Assembly: GCA_017416345.1 (NCBI GenBank)
Contig: JAFQCR010000026.1
Location: forward strand, 1 to 64,000
Length of the DNA: 64,000 nt
Reading direction: 5' to 3'
Origin: Clostridia bacterium
Lineage (GTDB): Bacteria > Bacillota > Clostridia > Oscillospirales > Acutalibacteraceae
The notes below the pieces were generated by a model. That model was not told where the DNA came from. It made no database searches and worked only from the letters and a program-made list of their open reading frames with translations. Of the stretch, positions 32,791 through 42,290 are shown one piece after another. The position numbers and the translations under genes are program-made. Every line of letters begins with the position of its first letter. Positions within the stretch are counted from its first letter, which is position 1.

Positions 32791-32819
32791 ATTATAGCAA
32801 CTGTGAGTTCATTTGTCAA
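32791..32819 (-). promoter_or_regulatory. rpsF operon promoter
   Basis: Minus strand TTGACA (32819-32814), 17-bp spacer, TATAAT (32796-32791): exact consensus, as expected for ribosomal protein genes. Confidence 0.9.
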
Positions 32820-32866
32820 GAACTTTTTTCAATAAGTGTTTATCTGTTGATATGCCTTCAACGCAA

Positions 32867-33751
32867 TTATAATTTTTCGAGAATATTCTGCATACTGCAA
32901 TGTTGTTTATTGGCGTGTGAAATTTTACGAAATTTAAGCGGAGTAATACCAAAATAAAGTTTAAAATGCTTTCTAAATGTCCTCGTATCATTATAGCCGA
33001 CCGCGTTTGCTATTTCTTCAATGCTTTTATCTGAATTGGTTAAGAGTTTACAGCTTTTCTTAATACGGGTTTCTTTTAAATATTCCGAAAACGTGATTCC
33101 CGTTTGAGATTTAAAAAGAATACTGATATTTGAAACCGAACAATAATAATCACGGCACAACTGCTCCAAGGTAATATGCTCGGCATAGTGACAATCTGTA
33201 TATTCGATTATTTCCTCGATACGCTTATCAAATTCAGGAGCAAGAGTATCAAATTTTCTTATAGTTAATAGCAAAAGTTGGATAAGATAGCTCCTCAAAA
33301 AAGAAAGATATCCGGGTTCGGTTCTTTTGTATTCATCTATCATTGCTTCCAATATATCTAATATACTCCCGTTATCATCGTTAAATGAGTAAAAATCAAT
33401 AGACGGATGCGGTAATAGGTTTATATTATAATTTTTAAAAACCGCAATAATTCCTCCGCATCCCCAAAGTGAGTCATCAATAAATTCCGGAACGAAGGTG
33501 CATGTAATAACCTTAAAATCCTGGCTTTTACAAACTATCTGATGTTCTGAATTATAATCGATAAGAAAATAATTTCCTTTTGTTATAGAGGTTTGCTTCC
33601 CTTTGCAATTATGTATAGCCCGACCCTCGATGATATATATAATTTCTAAAAAATCGTGAGTATGCACAGGCGAATCCTTTGGGTCTTCCCTATACATTAC
33701 CGAAATCATACGATTTTCAATTATATCCTCTTTGGAATACAACCTTCTCAA
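32867..33751 (-). CDS. AraC-family transcriptional regulator
   Basis: A 294-residue regulator: N-terminal cupin-like sensor (HTHDFLEIIYIIEGRAIHNCKG) and a C-terminal double helix-turn-helix (about 195-285; ITLEQLCRDYYCSVSNISILF, SIEEIANAVGYNDTRTFRKHFK, then FGITPLKFR). It is divergent from the EamA transporter and GH-like genes and probably activates them in response to a sugar (inference). The gene is clearly more AT-rich than the ribosomal operon next to it. Confidence 0.92.
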   Translation of the reverse strand: MRRLYSKEDIIENRMISVMYREDPKDSPVHTHDFLEIIYIIEGRAIHNCKGKQTSITKGNYFLIDYNSEHQIVCKSQDFKVITCTFVPEFIDDSLWGCGGIIAVFKNYNINLLPHPSIDFYSFNDDNGSILDILEAMIDEYKRTEPGYLSFLRSYLIQLLLLTIRKFDTLAPEFDKRIEEIIEYTDCHYAEHITLEQLCRDYYCSVSNISILFKSQTGITFSEYLKETRIKKSCKLLTNSDKSIEEIANAVGYNDTRTFRKHFKLYFGITPLKFRKISHANKQHCSMQNILEKL

Positions 33752-33924
33752 AATGCATCACCCTTTATTGAATCTGAGTCAATACTAAAATAAAAAAAGT
33801 CTTATGTCAATATATTTATTTAAAAATACCGCCATTTTTCGAAATAATGTGCATATTATTAAATTTTCATTTAGGATATATTAGTAGTGTGGCTTAAAAC
33901 TTATATTAAACGGTGGTGTGCGTT

Positions 33925-34782
33925 GTGCATTTACTTATAATTCTGTGCTTGTGTGTGTTAGCAACATCAAAGGTCACGGTTCAAGGGCTATTTGCTAAAA
34001 CAAACATAAAAGGCTTTTGTGATTCCTTGTTTTTTAATGCGCTTGTTTTTCTCTTTTTGGTCTTGATATTCTTCAAAGATATTTTAACGCTCAACTTCTC
34101 TGTATTTTTATTTTCCTTGGTTTTTGGTGTATTGACAGTTGCGTTTCAGATGTGCTACATAAGCGCTATGTCCTGCGGCAATGTGTCACTAACCGTTTTA
34201 ATAGTAAACCTGAGTATGATAATACCTATATTGGTATCGGTTTTTTGCTATGGAGAAAGGCTTTCCGTTTTAAGATTTTTCGGAATACTATTGACCGTGT
34301 TTGCGCTGTTTTTAAGTATTGACAGCAGAGTTGAAAAACGAAATTTCAGAAAGTGGTTTTGTTTGAGTATATTGTCATCGCTTTTCAGTGGTGGTTTAGC
34401 GGTATGTCAAAAGATATTCTCTAAAACAGAGTGGCATACTTACTCGAAGCCATTTGTGGTGTGCGGATATGCCGTTGCAGCAATTATATCTATTCTGATA
34501 TATATAATTTTCAAATGTAAAGGAACGGGCATCAGTTATAAAATAAATATTAAAGTAATTGGATATGCAGCATCTATCGGCATATTGTTGGGAACTTTTC
34601 AGATCCTCAACACCAAGGCAATAACCATTATAGACGGAACACTTATTTTCCCTGCATATTATGGTGGCGCGTTAATACTTTCTTATCTTTCAAGTCTATT
34701 GATTTTAAAAGAAAAGATCAGTAATAAGCAAAAACTCAGTTTATCGGTCGGTGTGATAGCAATAGTCTTAATGAATTTATAA
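33925..34782 (+). CDS. EamA/DMT-family transporter
   Basis: A protein of about 285 residues with around ten hydrophobic helices in two EamA-type halves. Typical segments are YISAMSCGNVSLTVLIVNLSM with YGERLSVLRFFGILLTVFAL in the first half and TKAITIIDGTLIFPAYYGG with LILKEKISNKQKLSLSVGVI in the second. Family substrates are amino acids, sugars or metabolites; here a carbohydrate product is possible from the context. The start is uncertain: GTG 33925 (GGTGG upstream) or GTG 33913. AT-rich, divergent from the AraC gene. Confidence 0.82.
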   Translation: MHLLIILCLCVLATSKVTVQGLFAKTNIKGFCDSLFFNALVFLFLVLIFFKDILTLNFSVFLFSLVFGVLTVAFQMCYISAMSCGNVSLTVLIVNLSMIIPILVSVFCYGERLSVLRFFGILLTVFALFLSIDSRVEKRNFRKWFCLSILSSLFSGGLAVCQKIFSKTEWHTYSKPFVVCGYAVAAIISILIYIIFKCKGTGISYKINIKVIGYAASIGILLGTFQILNTKAITIIDGTLIFPAYYGGALILSYLSSLLILKEKISNKQKLSLSVGVIAIVLMNL

Positions 34783-34793
34783 TGGTGGTTGAA

Positions 34794-34946
34794 CGTGGAA
34801 ATAATTCTGAAAGTGTTATTTCCACGCCAAATCTTCGATTTGACAACGACCATTGCAATGATGTAGAAAAACAATCAAATTTCAAGAAATTTGATTGTTT
34901 AAAAGCTGATTTATCTGCTTTTGTGGAAACGCTAAGCGTTTCTACA
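34794..34946. repeat. Cluster of four perfect or near-perfect palindromes
   Basis: CGTGGAAATAA/TTATTTCCACG (34794-34826); CAAATC-TTC-GATTTG (34828-34842); ACAATCAAATTT/AAATTTGATTGT (34871-34898); GTGGAAACGCT/AGCGTTTCTAC (34923-34945). They fill the gap between the transporter and the GH-like gene. The frame is open across them, but the ATG at 34986 with its own SD makes a non-coding role more likely. Confidence 0.8.
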
Positions 34947-34985
34947 TTCTACAATCATTATAACGATTATAGTGAGGTAGTTATT

Positions 34986-36743
34986 ATGAAATTTGCAAAC
35001 CACTCGAATTTCAACGCAATAGACCATTTGGGCAGAGCCTTGCCCAAAGCACAAGAGGTCAAGCAAAAGGACGATAGCAAAATAGTGGGTTTATTTTACT
35101 ATTTATGGCATGGTTGTCACGGCACACAAGGACCTTATGATATCACAAAGATTTTGCAGGAAGACCCAAACGCCATGGACAACCTTGACAGTCCCGCCTG
35201 GCCCGACCATACCAACGCTCCTATGCTTCATTGGGGAGAGCCGTTATTTGGCTATTATCTTTCGGATGATGAATGGGTGTTGCGCAGACACGTACAAATG
35301 TTTATCGATGCGCAGATTGATGTGTTGTATTTTGACGTTACCAACGGTTTTACATATAGGAACAGTTATCTCAAGCTTTTTGAGGTACTCACCGATTACC
35401 AAAACCAAGGCTTTAACGTGCCAAAGGTTTGTTTTTATCTTGCGCCTCAGACAAGAGGCTGTGGAACGGGTAACTTAGAAGCTTTATGGTTGGATTTATA
35501 TAAGCCCGGGCTCTATTCAAATCTATGGTTTTATTGGAAAGAAAAGCCTCTTATAATATGTCATAGCAAGCGCGCTATTCCTGATGAAGTCAGAAACTTC
35601 TTCACCTGGAGAGCACCAACCTGGAAGGACCCTCAATTCCCCGAATGTTGGGCTTGGGAAGGAAATCCCCCTAAAATGGCGGTTGATAATGACGGCAATC
35701 CCGAGCAAATGGCCATCAGTGTTTGCGCAAACCGATGTGATCTGCCCGGGAAAGACCCTCTTTACGGAGAAAATATGAGCGATGGTCATTGGGGGTTGCA
35801 GGTTCACGGACGCAGTTGGCACAACGGCCAAAAAGACACAAGAGAAAACGCCACTCATTATGGCTTTCATATCGGTGAGCAAATGGAATATGTCTTAAAA
35901 GAAAATCCGCCCGTGGTGTTTGTTTGTCAGTGGAACGAATGGCTTGTACCCTTTTTGACAACTAAAAGCACCTGTGTGCCAAGCTACAGTTATCATGGTC
36001 ACGATATCTGCTTCAGAGATGAATTCAATGAAGAATACAGCCGTGATATTGAGCCTATGAAAGGTGGATATAAGGATGCATATTATATGCAGCTTATATC
36101 CTTTGTAAGACGCTTTAAGGGTATGGAGCAACCTATTTTTGATAGTGTTAAAAGCAGCATTACAATCAATGATAATTTCTCACAGTGGGATAATATCGGT
36201 ATTGCCTACCGCAATTATATCGGCGGTTGTAAGCCTCGTGACCACCGCGCTTATGATGCAATCGGTAAATATTGCAATTACACAGGAAGAAACGAGTTTA
36301 GCTTGCTTAAGGTGGCTTCGGATGAACAAAATATTTATTTTTACGCTGAGTGTGTGAAAGATATTTCAAAGCCTTTAGAGGAAAGTTGGATGAATTTATA
36401 TATCAGAAACCCCCAAATTGACGATAGTTCGTGGGAAGGATATCAATTTGTTATAAATAGAAATAGAACATCCAAATTCACTTCATTGGAAAAATGCTGT
36501 GAAAATGGCAGCTATAAATGGGAAACGCTAAGCGAAGTTGAATATTCTTTCAACAAAACACAAATTCAAATAAAAATCCCCAAAAAGCTTCTTGGTATAT
36601 ATGAGAAAGCGTTTTCTATAGAATTCAAGTGGTCTGATAATATGCAAAGCGATGACCTGATGGACTTTTATGTTAACGGCCATTGTGCTCCTATGGGTCG
36701 CCTTAATTATACATATTATTTCAACCCCGACGAGAATAAATAA
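34986..36743 (+). CDS. Putative glycoside hydrolase (GH71/GH99-like barrel) with C-terminal CBM9-like domain
   Basis: A 585-residue protein without a signal peptide. The first 420 residues suggest a TIM-barrel glycosidase: VGLFYYLWHGCHG near residue 30, IDVLYFDVTNGF, KVCFYLAPQT, VFVCQWNEWLVPF. These resemble GH71/GH99 or WbsX-type domains, but I cannot assign a family firmly. The C-terminus from about residue 390 (INDNFSQWDNIGIAYRNYIGG, IYFYAECVKDI, YQFVINR) looks like a DOMON/CBM9 domain. ATG 34986 is preceded by GAGGTAG. It belongs with the AraC regulator and transporter as a small carbohydrate-use locus (inference). Confidence 0.65.
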   Translation: MKFANHSNFNAIDHLGRALPKAQEVKQKDDSKIVGLFYYLWHGCHGTQGPYDITKILQEDPNAMDNLDSPAWPDHTNAPMLHWGEPLFGYYLSDDEWVLRRHVQMFIDAQIDVLYFDVTNGFTYRNSYLKLFEVLTDYQNQGFNVPKVCFYLAPQTRGCGTGNLEALWLDLYKPGLYSNLWFYWKEKPLIICHSKRAIPDEVRNFFTWRAPTWKDPQFPECWAWEGNPPKMAVDNDGNPEQMAISVCANRCDLPGKDPLYGENMSDGHWGLQVHGRSWHNGQKDTRENATHYGFHIGEQMEYVLKENPPVVFVCQWNEWLVPFLTTKSTCVPSYSYHGHDICFRDEFNEEYSRDIEPMKGGYKDAYYMQLISFVRRFKGMEQPIFDSVKSSITINDNFSQWDNIGIAYRNYIGGCKPRDHRAYDAIGKYCNYTGRNEFSLLKVASDEQNIYFYAECVKDISKPLEESWMNLYIRNPQIDDSSWEGYQFVINRNRTSKFTSLEKCCENGSYKWETLSEVEYSFNKTQIQIKIPKKLLGIYEKAFSIEFKWSDNMQSDDLMDFYVNGHCAPMGRLNYTYYFNPDENK

Positions 36744-36756
36744 ACCGCATTAAACA

Positions 36757-36792
36757 AACAAAGACACATCATATAATGTGTCTTTGTTTTTG
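36757..36792 (+). terminator. Terminator of GH-like gene
   Basis: Stem AACAAAGACACAT/ATGTGTCTTTGTT, then TTTTG. Confidence 0.9.
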
Positions 36793-37003
36793 TATTATTT
36801 CGTAGTAATCATTCAAGAATGACTCACGCAAGCACAATAACCGAGTTTTCACCATTTATAAGTTCGTGCGTGATTTGGCCATTGAATTTAACAAATTGTA
36901 GGGTGGATTTTCAGTTTATCCTTGCTTTTGAGAAAAATCTTAAAACCACCGAGGCCGCTATAACAAGAAGGGGTCAGGTTTAACGGGTAAAAGGGTGATT
37001 CTT
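36793..37003. other. Intergenic stretch without recognised features
   Basis: No gene, promoter pair or repeat that I can support in these 211 bases; they lead up to the inverted-repeat element at 37004. Confidence 0.6.
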
Positions 37004-37278
37004 CGGAGCGTTCAGTTAGGGATAATTCGTCCAAAACAGCGCCTTTTTGCGGTCTAATGTGTCAAAACCACTCAGTACGCGTTAGCGTTACTGAGCGGTT
37101 TTTCCTTCTATACCAACAAAAAATCATCTGTTTTGGATGCAAGGCAGTTTTGTAGGATGAAATTTGTGTTTGATGCGCAGTTGAAAAATGAAGGAATACT
37201 GCCGTATTTCAAGGCTTTTCAACAAGCTTCATACCAAATTTCACCGAAAAACCGATTTCTCCCTAATTGAGCGCTCCG
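37004..37278. mobile_element. 275-bp element with 19-bp terminal inverted repeats
   Basis: CGGAGCGTTCAGTTAGGGA (37004-37022) and, inverted, TCCCTAATTGAGCGCTCCG (37260-37278) match at 17 of 19 positions. Inside are a terminator-like hairpin (AAAACCACTCAGTA.../...TACTGAGCGGTTTT, about 37064-37102) and no coding frame. It ends four bases past the stop codon of the uracil-DNA glycosylase gene. Probably a MITE; no clear target-site duplication is visible. Confidence 0.65.
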
Positions 37279-37282
37279 TTTA

Positions 37283-37831
37283 TCAGCCCTTGTTGTACTC
37301 CAGCTTTATCTTTAAAAAATCCTCAAAGGCTTCGGGCTTTTGGTTGGGGTTGCGTAACAAAGCTGACGGATGAAAGGTTCCCATAAACTTAATTTTCCCT
37401 TTTTGAATCCAATTGCCGTGCTGTTTGGTGACTCTGAAGTCGGGGTCGATAAGTCGGCAGGCCGAGATACGTCCGAGGCAGACAATAAACTCGGGGTCGA
37501 TCAACTTGACCTGCTCACGTAAGTATTTGATGCAGGTCTCGGTCTCATCTTGCTCGGGGTCACGGTTTTTGGGCGGTCGGCATTTGACCATATTGGCAAT
37601 GTAGACCTCGTCACGGGTAAGACCGATGGCAAGTATCATTTTTTCAAGCAACTGACCGGCTCTCCCCACAAACGGACGACCGGTTTGGTCCTCGGTCTCA
37701 CCGGGACCTTCTCCGATAAACATCAGACGTGCGTTGGGGTTGCCTTCACCGAAAACAACATTGGTGCGTGTCTCACACAGCTTGCAATCCCTGCACTCAA
37801 GACACTTTTTCTTTAATTCGTTTAAAGCCAT
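37283..37831 (-). CDS. Uracil-DNA glycosylase, family 4 (Fe-S type)
   Basis: A 182-residue type 4 UDG, which removes uracil from DNA arising from cytosine deamination. Visible features: the N-terminal cysteine cluster C10/C13/C16/C19 (CLECRDCKLC), the active-site FIGEGPGETEDQTGRPFVGRAG, cluster cysteines in NMVKCRPPKNRDP and ETCIKYL, and the C-terminal FHPSALLR. Monocistronic; the MITE-like element abuts its 3' end. Confidence 0.95.
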   Translation of the reverse strand: MALNELKKKCLECRDCKLCETRTNVVFGEGNPNARLMFIGEGPGETEDQTGRPFVGRAGQLLEKMILAIGLTRDEVYIANMVKCRPPKNRDPEQDETETCIKYLREQVKLIDPEFIVCLGRISACRLIDPDFRVTKQHGNWIQKGKIKFMGTFHPSALLRNPNQKPEAFEDFLKIKLEYNKG

Positions 37832-38014
37832 TTTATCACCGCCAAATCTTATACATTTATAATATCAATTTTTCGGTGCAAAAGCAATAGTCAAAACGTT
37901 TTAACGGTCAATTTGAAAAAAATAGAAAAAGAGCAGAAAATTACCTTTAATATATTTTGTCCGTTTACTCAAAATAGTATTGCAAGCGCAAATTTTAGAA
38001 AAGGAGTGAAAGAA

Positions 38015-38194
38015 ATGACAGTAGTACCCGGAGCAAAGGAAGCACTCAACCGCTTTAAGATGGAGGCCGCTTCTGAGGTCGGCGTAAACCTTAAGCAGGG
38101 TTACAACGGTGACCTTACTGCAAAGCAGGCAGGTTCTATCGGCGGACAGATGGTCAAGAAGATGATCGAGTCTTACGAGAACAGCATGAAATAA
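38015..38194 (+). CDS. Small acid-soluble spore protein, alpha/beta type
   Basis: A 59-residue DNA-binding spore protein that saturates and protects the chromosome in the forespore. Family motifs: ALNRFKMEAASEVGVNL and GDLTAKQAGSIGGQMVKKMI, including the E-A/S bond cut by the germination protease GPR (MEAASEVG). AAGGAGTG precedes ATG 38015; the longer frame is not supported. Possible sigma-G-like boxes (TAATA 37948, CAAAATA 37970) are weak. The gene shows the organism is an endospore former or descends from one. Confidence 0.96.
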   Translation: MTVVPGAKEALNRFKMEAASEVGVNLKQGYNGDLTAKQAGSIGGQMVKKMIESYENSMK

Positions 38195-38231
38195 GAGTTT
38201 TGGACCTTTTAAGTTAAAACCTTTATAAAAG

Positions 38232-38272
38232 CGCCGCATCACCATAATTTGGTGGTGCGGTGTTGTTTTTTT
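38232..38272 (+). terminator. SASP gene terminator
   Basis: 13-bp stem CGCCGCATCACCA/TGGTGGTGCGGTG with G-T pairs, then TTGTTTTTTT. Confidence 0.9.
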
Positions 38273-38303
38273 GTGTTTATGCAAAAAATCCCGGATTGTT
38301 TTC

Positions 38304-38332
38304 TTTACTTTGTGTTGTTATTAGAGTATAAT
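38304..38332 (+). promoter_or_regulatory. ligA promoter
   Basis: TTTACT (38304-38309), 17-bp spacer, TATAAT (38327-38332). Confidence 0.72.
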
Positions 38333-38375
38333 AACTATATAGTTTCAAAATTTGATCTGGATTTAAGGCGGTTGA

Positions 38376-40367
<1,992 letters not shown>

Positions 40368-40374
40368 CTTTTAG

Positions 40375-40517
40375 GGCTGTAAAAACTCTTTACATTGTCA
40401 TTCTGAGGGAGCAATTGCGACCGAAGAATCTTTAAAAGATCTGAAGTTTAAAGGAATTTCGGGAGTGTTTAAGATCCTTCGCTTCGCTCAGGATGACATT
40501 TATGAGTTTTTACAGTC
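40375..40517. repeat. 143-bp palindromic repeat element
   Basis: Ends GGCTGTAAAAACTC (40375-40388) and GAGTTTTTACAGTC (40504-40517) are inverted repeats matching at 13 of 14 positions. Inside are inverted GTCATTCTGAG/CTCAGGATGAC modules with AAGAATCTTT and AAGATCCTTCG cores, related to the repeat at 54014-54091. Confidence 0.75.
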
Positions 40518-40618
40518 TTTTGTTTTTCGTTTTAAAGCTAAACGTTTACATAAAACGGAAAAATTGTGGTGTCTTTAAATAAAATTGCCGTATTTTGCGT
40601 GTGATGCAGAAATTTATA

Positions 40619-40647
40619 TTGACAAAACGACAAAATTAGCGGATAAT
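40619..40647 (+). promoter_or_regulatory. rsmD-coaD promoter
   Basis: TTGACA (40619-40624), 17-bp spacer, GATAAT (40642-40647). Confidence 0.78.
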
Positions 40648-40695
40648 ATATGTGTGTAAATCTATACACGTGTATTTTGTTAAAAGGGATGTCCT

Positions 40696-41244
40696 ATGAG
40701 AGTTATTACGGGAACGGCTCGAGGTATGCGCCTTGAGACCCTGGAGGGCAACGACGTTCGTCCCACCTCCGAAAAGGTCAAGGAGGCCATATTCAGCGCC
40801 ATAAATTTTGAAATAGAGGGTCGACGTGTGCTTGATCTGTTTGCAGGCTCGGGTCAGCTTGGTATCGAGGCTTTGAGCCGAGGCGCTTTGAAATGCGTTT
40901 TCACCGACCAGTCACAGAACGCAGTTGACGTTATCAAGCGCAACGTGCAGAAGACCGGCTTTTTGAAGGAATCGGTCATCTGCCGAACCGACTATATGTC
41001 GTTTCTGCGCGGTACAAAGGAGACCTTTGATATTGCCTTTATCGATCCGCCTTATAACGAGGGTCACTATGTCAACGCTTTGACAAGTACCGCCAAGGTG
41101 ATGAGCGATTACGGTATAATTGTTGTTGAGCATCCGGCCGAGGTCGGGTTGCCCGAGGAAACCAACGGCTTTACGGTCTACCGCACCTATAAGTACGGCA
41201 AGCTTGTAAACGTCACTATCTATAAGAAGAATACGGAAGGTTGA
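40696..41244 (+). CDS. rsmD: 16S rRNA (guanine966-N2)-methyltransferase
   Basis: A 182-residue SAM-dependent methyltransferase modifying G966 of 16S rRNA. It starts MRVITGTARGMRLETLEG and has VRPTSEKVKEAIFSAI, the SAM-binding LDLFAGSGQLGIEALSRG and catalytic IDPPYNEG. It is followed after four bases by coaD, the usual pairing in Firmicutes. Confidence 0.96.
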   Translation: MRVITGTARGMRLETLEGNDVRPTSEKVKEAIFSAINFEIEGRRVLDLFAGSGQLGIEALSRGALKCVFTDQSQNAVDVIKRNVQKTGFLKESVICRTDYMSFLRGTKETFDIAFIDPPYNEGHYVNALTSTAKVMSDYGIIVVEHPAEVGLPEETNGFTVYRTYKYGKLVNVTIYKKNTEG

Positions 41245-41248
41245 TAAA

Positions 41249-41743
41249 ATGGATCAGATAACTGCGGTTTGTCCGGGTAGCTTTGATCCGGTCACGGTCG
41301 GCCACCTTGATATTATCAGGCGTGCCGCCAATATGTTTGCTAAAGTGATTGTGGTTGTTGCCACCAATTCATCCAAAAAGCCCAGCTTCACGGCCGAGGA
41401 GCGTATTGAGATGATTAAAACAGCCATCGCCGATGTTCCCAACGTCACCGTCACACAGTACGGCGGTCTGCTTGCGGATTACGCAAGAGAGGTTGGAGCG
41501 GGTGCAATTGTTAAGGGTCTTCGTGCTATGTCGGACTTTGAATATGAGTTCCAGATGGCGCTGACTAATAAAAAACTGAACCCCGACGTGGAAACGGTTT
41601 TCTTGACTACCAAGGCCGAAAATATGTATTTGAGCTCAAGTATGGTCAAGGAGATCGCAAGTATGGGCGGAGACATAAGTGATTTTGTCCCCGAAGCGAT
41701 CCACGATACCATTATTAAAAGAATTCAAACCGAAAGGAAGTAA
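41249..41743 (+). CDS. coaD: Pantetheine-phosphate adenylyltransferase
   Basis: CoaD transfers AMP from ATP to 4'-phosphopantetheine in coenzyme A synthesis. The 164-residue protein has the nucleotidylyl-transferase motif CPGSFDPVTVGHLDIIRRAA, VKGLRAMSDFEYEFQMA and the ISSS-type YLSSSMVKEIA motif. Coupled closely to rsmD upstream and to the coiled-coil gene six bases downstream. Confidence 0.97.
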   Translation: MDQITAVCPGSFDPVTVGHLDIIRRAANMFAKVIVVVATNSSKKPSFTAEERIEMIKTAIADVPNVTVTQYGGLLADYAREVGAGAIVKGLRAMSDFEYEFQMALTNKKLNPDVETVFLTTKAENMYLSSSMVKEIASMGGDISDFVPEAIHDTIIKRIQTERK

Positions 41744-41749
41744 AATGTT

Positions 41750-42226
41750 ATGAATATGGACGATTTGATGGAACAGTTGGACGAAATGCTGGAATCCGCC
41801 TTTAAGATGCCCGGTAAGCGTGTAGTTCTCGATGCAGAAAAGGTCAGAGCTATCATCGACGATATGCGTATGACCATGCCTACCGAGGTCAAGCAGGCCA
41901 AGGGTATCGTTGCCGACCGTGCCGACATTATCAACAATGCCAAGCGTGAGGCCGACAGCATTATCCGTGTTGCCGAGGAAAGAGCCAAGGCAATGGTAGC
42001 CCAGGAAGAGATCACCAAGCTGGCACAGGCCAAGGCAGGCGAGATGCTGGCCGCCGCTCAGAAGAAGAGCCGTGATATGAGAAAGGCCGCACAGGACTTT
42101 GTTGACGATCTTATGCTCCGTTCCGACGAGATGCTGACCGCCAACCTCAACGAGATCAGAAAGACCAGAGCCGCTCTCCGTCAGCAGATCCCCCAGGCTA
42201 ACGGCCAGAATCCCGAGCAGAAGTAA
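41750..42226 (+). CDS. Coiled-coil protein, DivIVA/ATP synthase b-subunit-like
   Basis: A 158-residue highly charged, Ala-rich helical protein. Residues about 40-140 form a long coiled coil (AEERAKAMVAQEEITKLAQ, AGEMLAAAQKKSRDMRKAAQ). Similar genes after coaD in Clostridia are often annotated as V-type ATPase subunit H or ATP synthase b-like by coiled-coil similarity only. A role in cell shape or division is possible but unproven. Third gene of the rsmD-coaD operon, with AAAGGAAG upstream and a strong terminator after. Confidence 0.7.
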   Translation: MNMDDLMEQLDEMLESAFKMPGKRVVLDAEKVRAIIDDMRMTMPTEVKQAKGIVADRADIINNAKREADSIIRVAEERAKAMVAQEEITKLAQAKAGEMLAAAQKKSRDMRKAAQDFVDDLMLRSDEMLTANLNEIRKTRAALRQQIPQANGQNPEQK

Positions 42227-42245
42227 TTAGTGTAATCAACTACAT

Positions 42246-42277
42246 AAAAAACCACCGTGTCACCACGGTGGTTTTTT
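42246..42277. terminator. Bidirectional terminator
   Basis: ACCACCGTG/CACGGTGGT flanked by A6 and T6 runs; it serves both the coaD operon and the convergent P-type ATPase gene. Confidence 0.93.
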
Positions 42278-42290
42278 GTTGCTGTTTTTG

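Noticed and set aside
34782-34985. N-terminal extension of the GH-like protein
   Set aside because: It would encode strings of palindromes; ATG 34986 has a good SD.
36793-37003. Gene or RNA in the spacer after the GH-like gene
   Set aside because: No open frame with SD, no hairpin with conserved features and no promoter pair were found.
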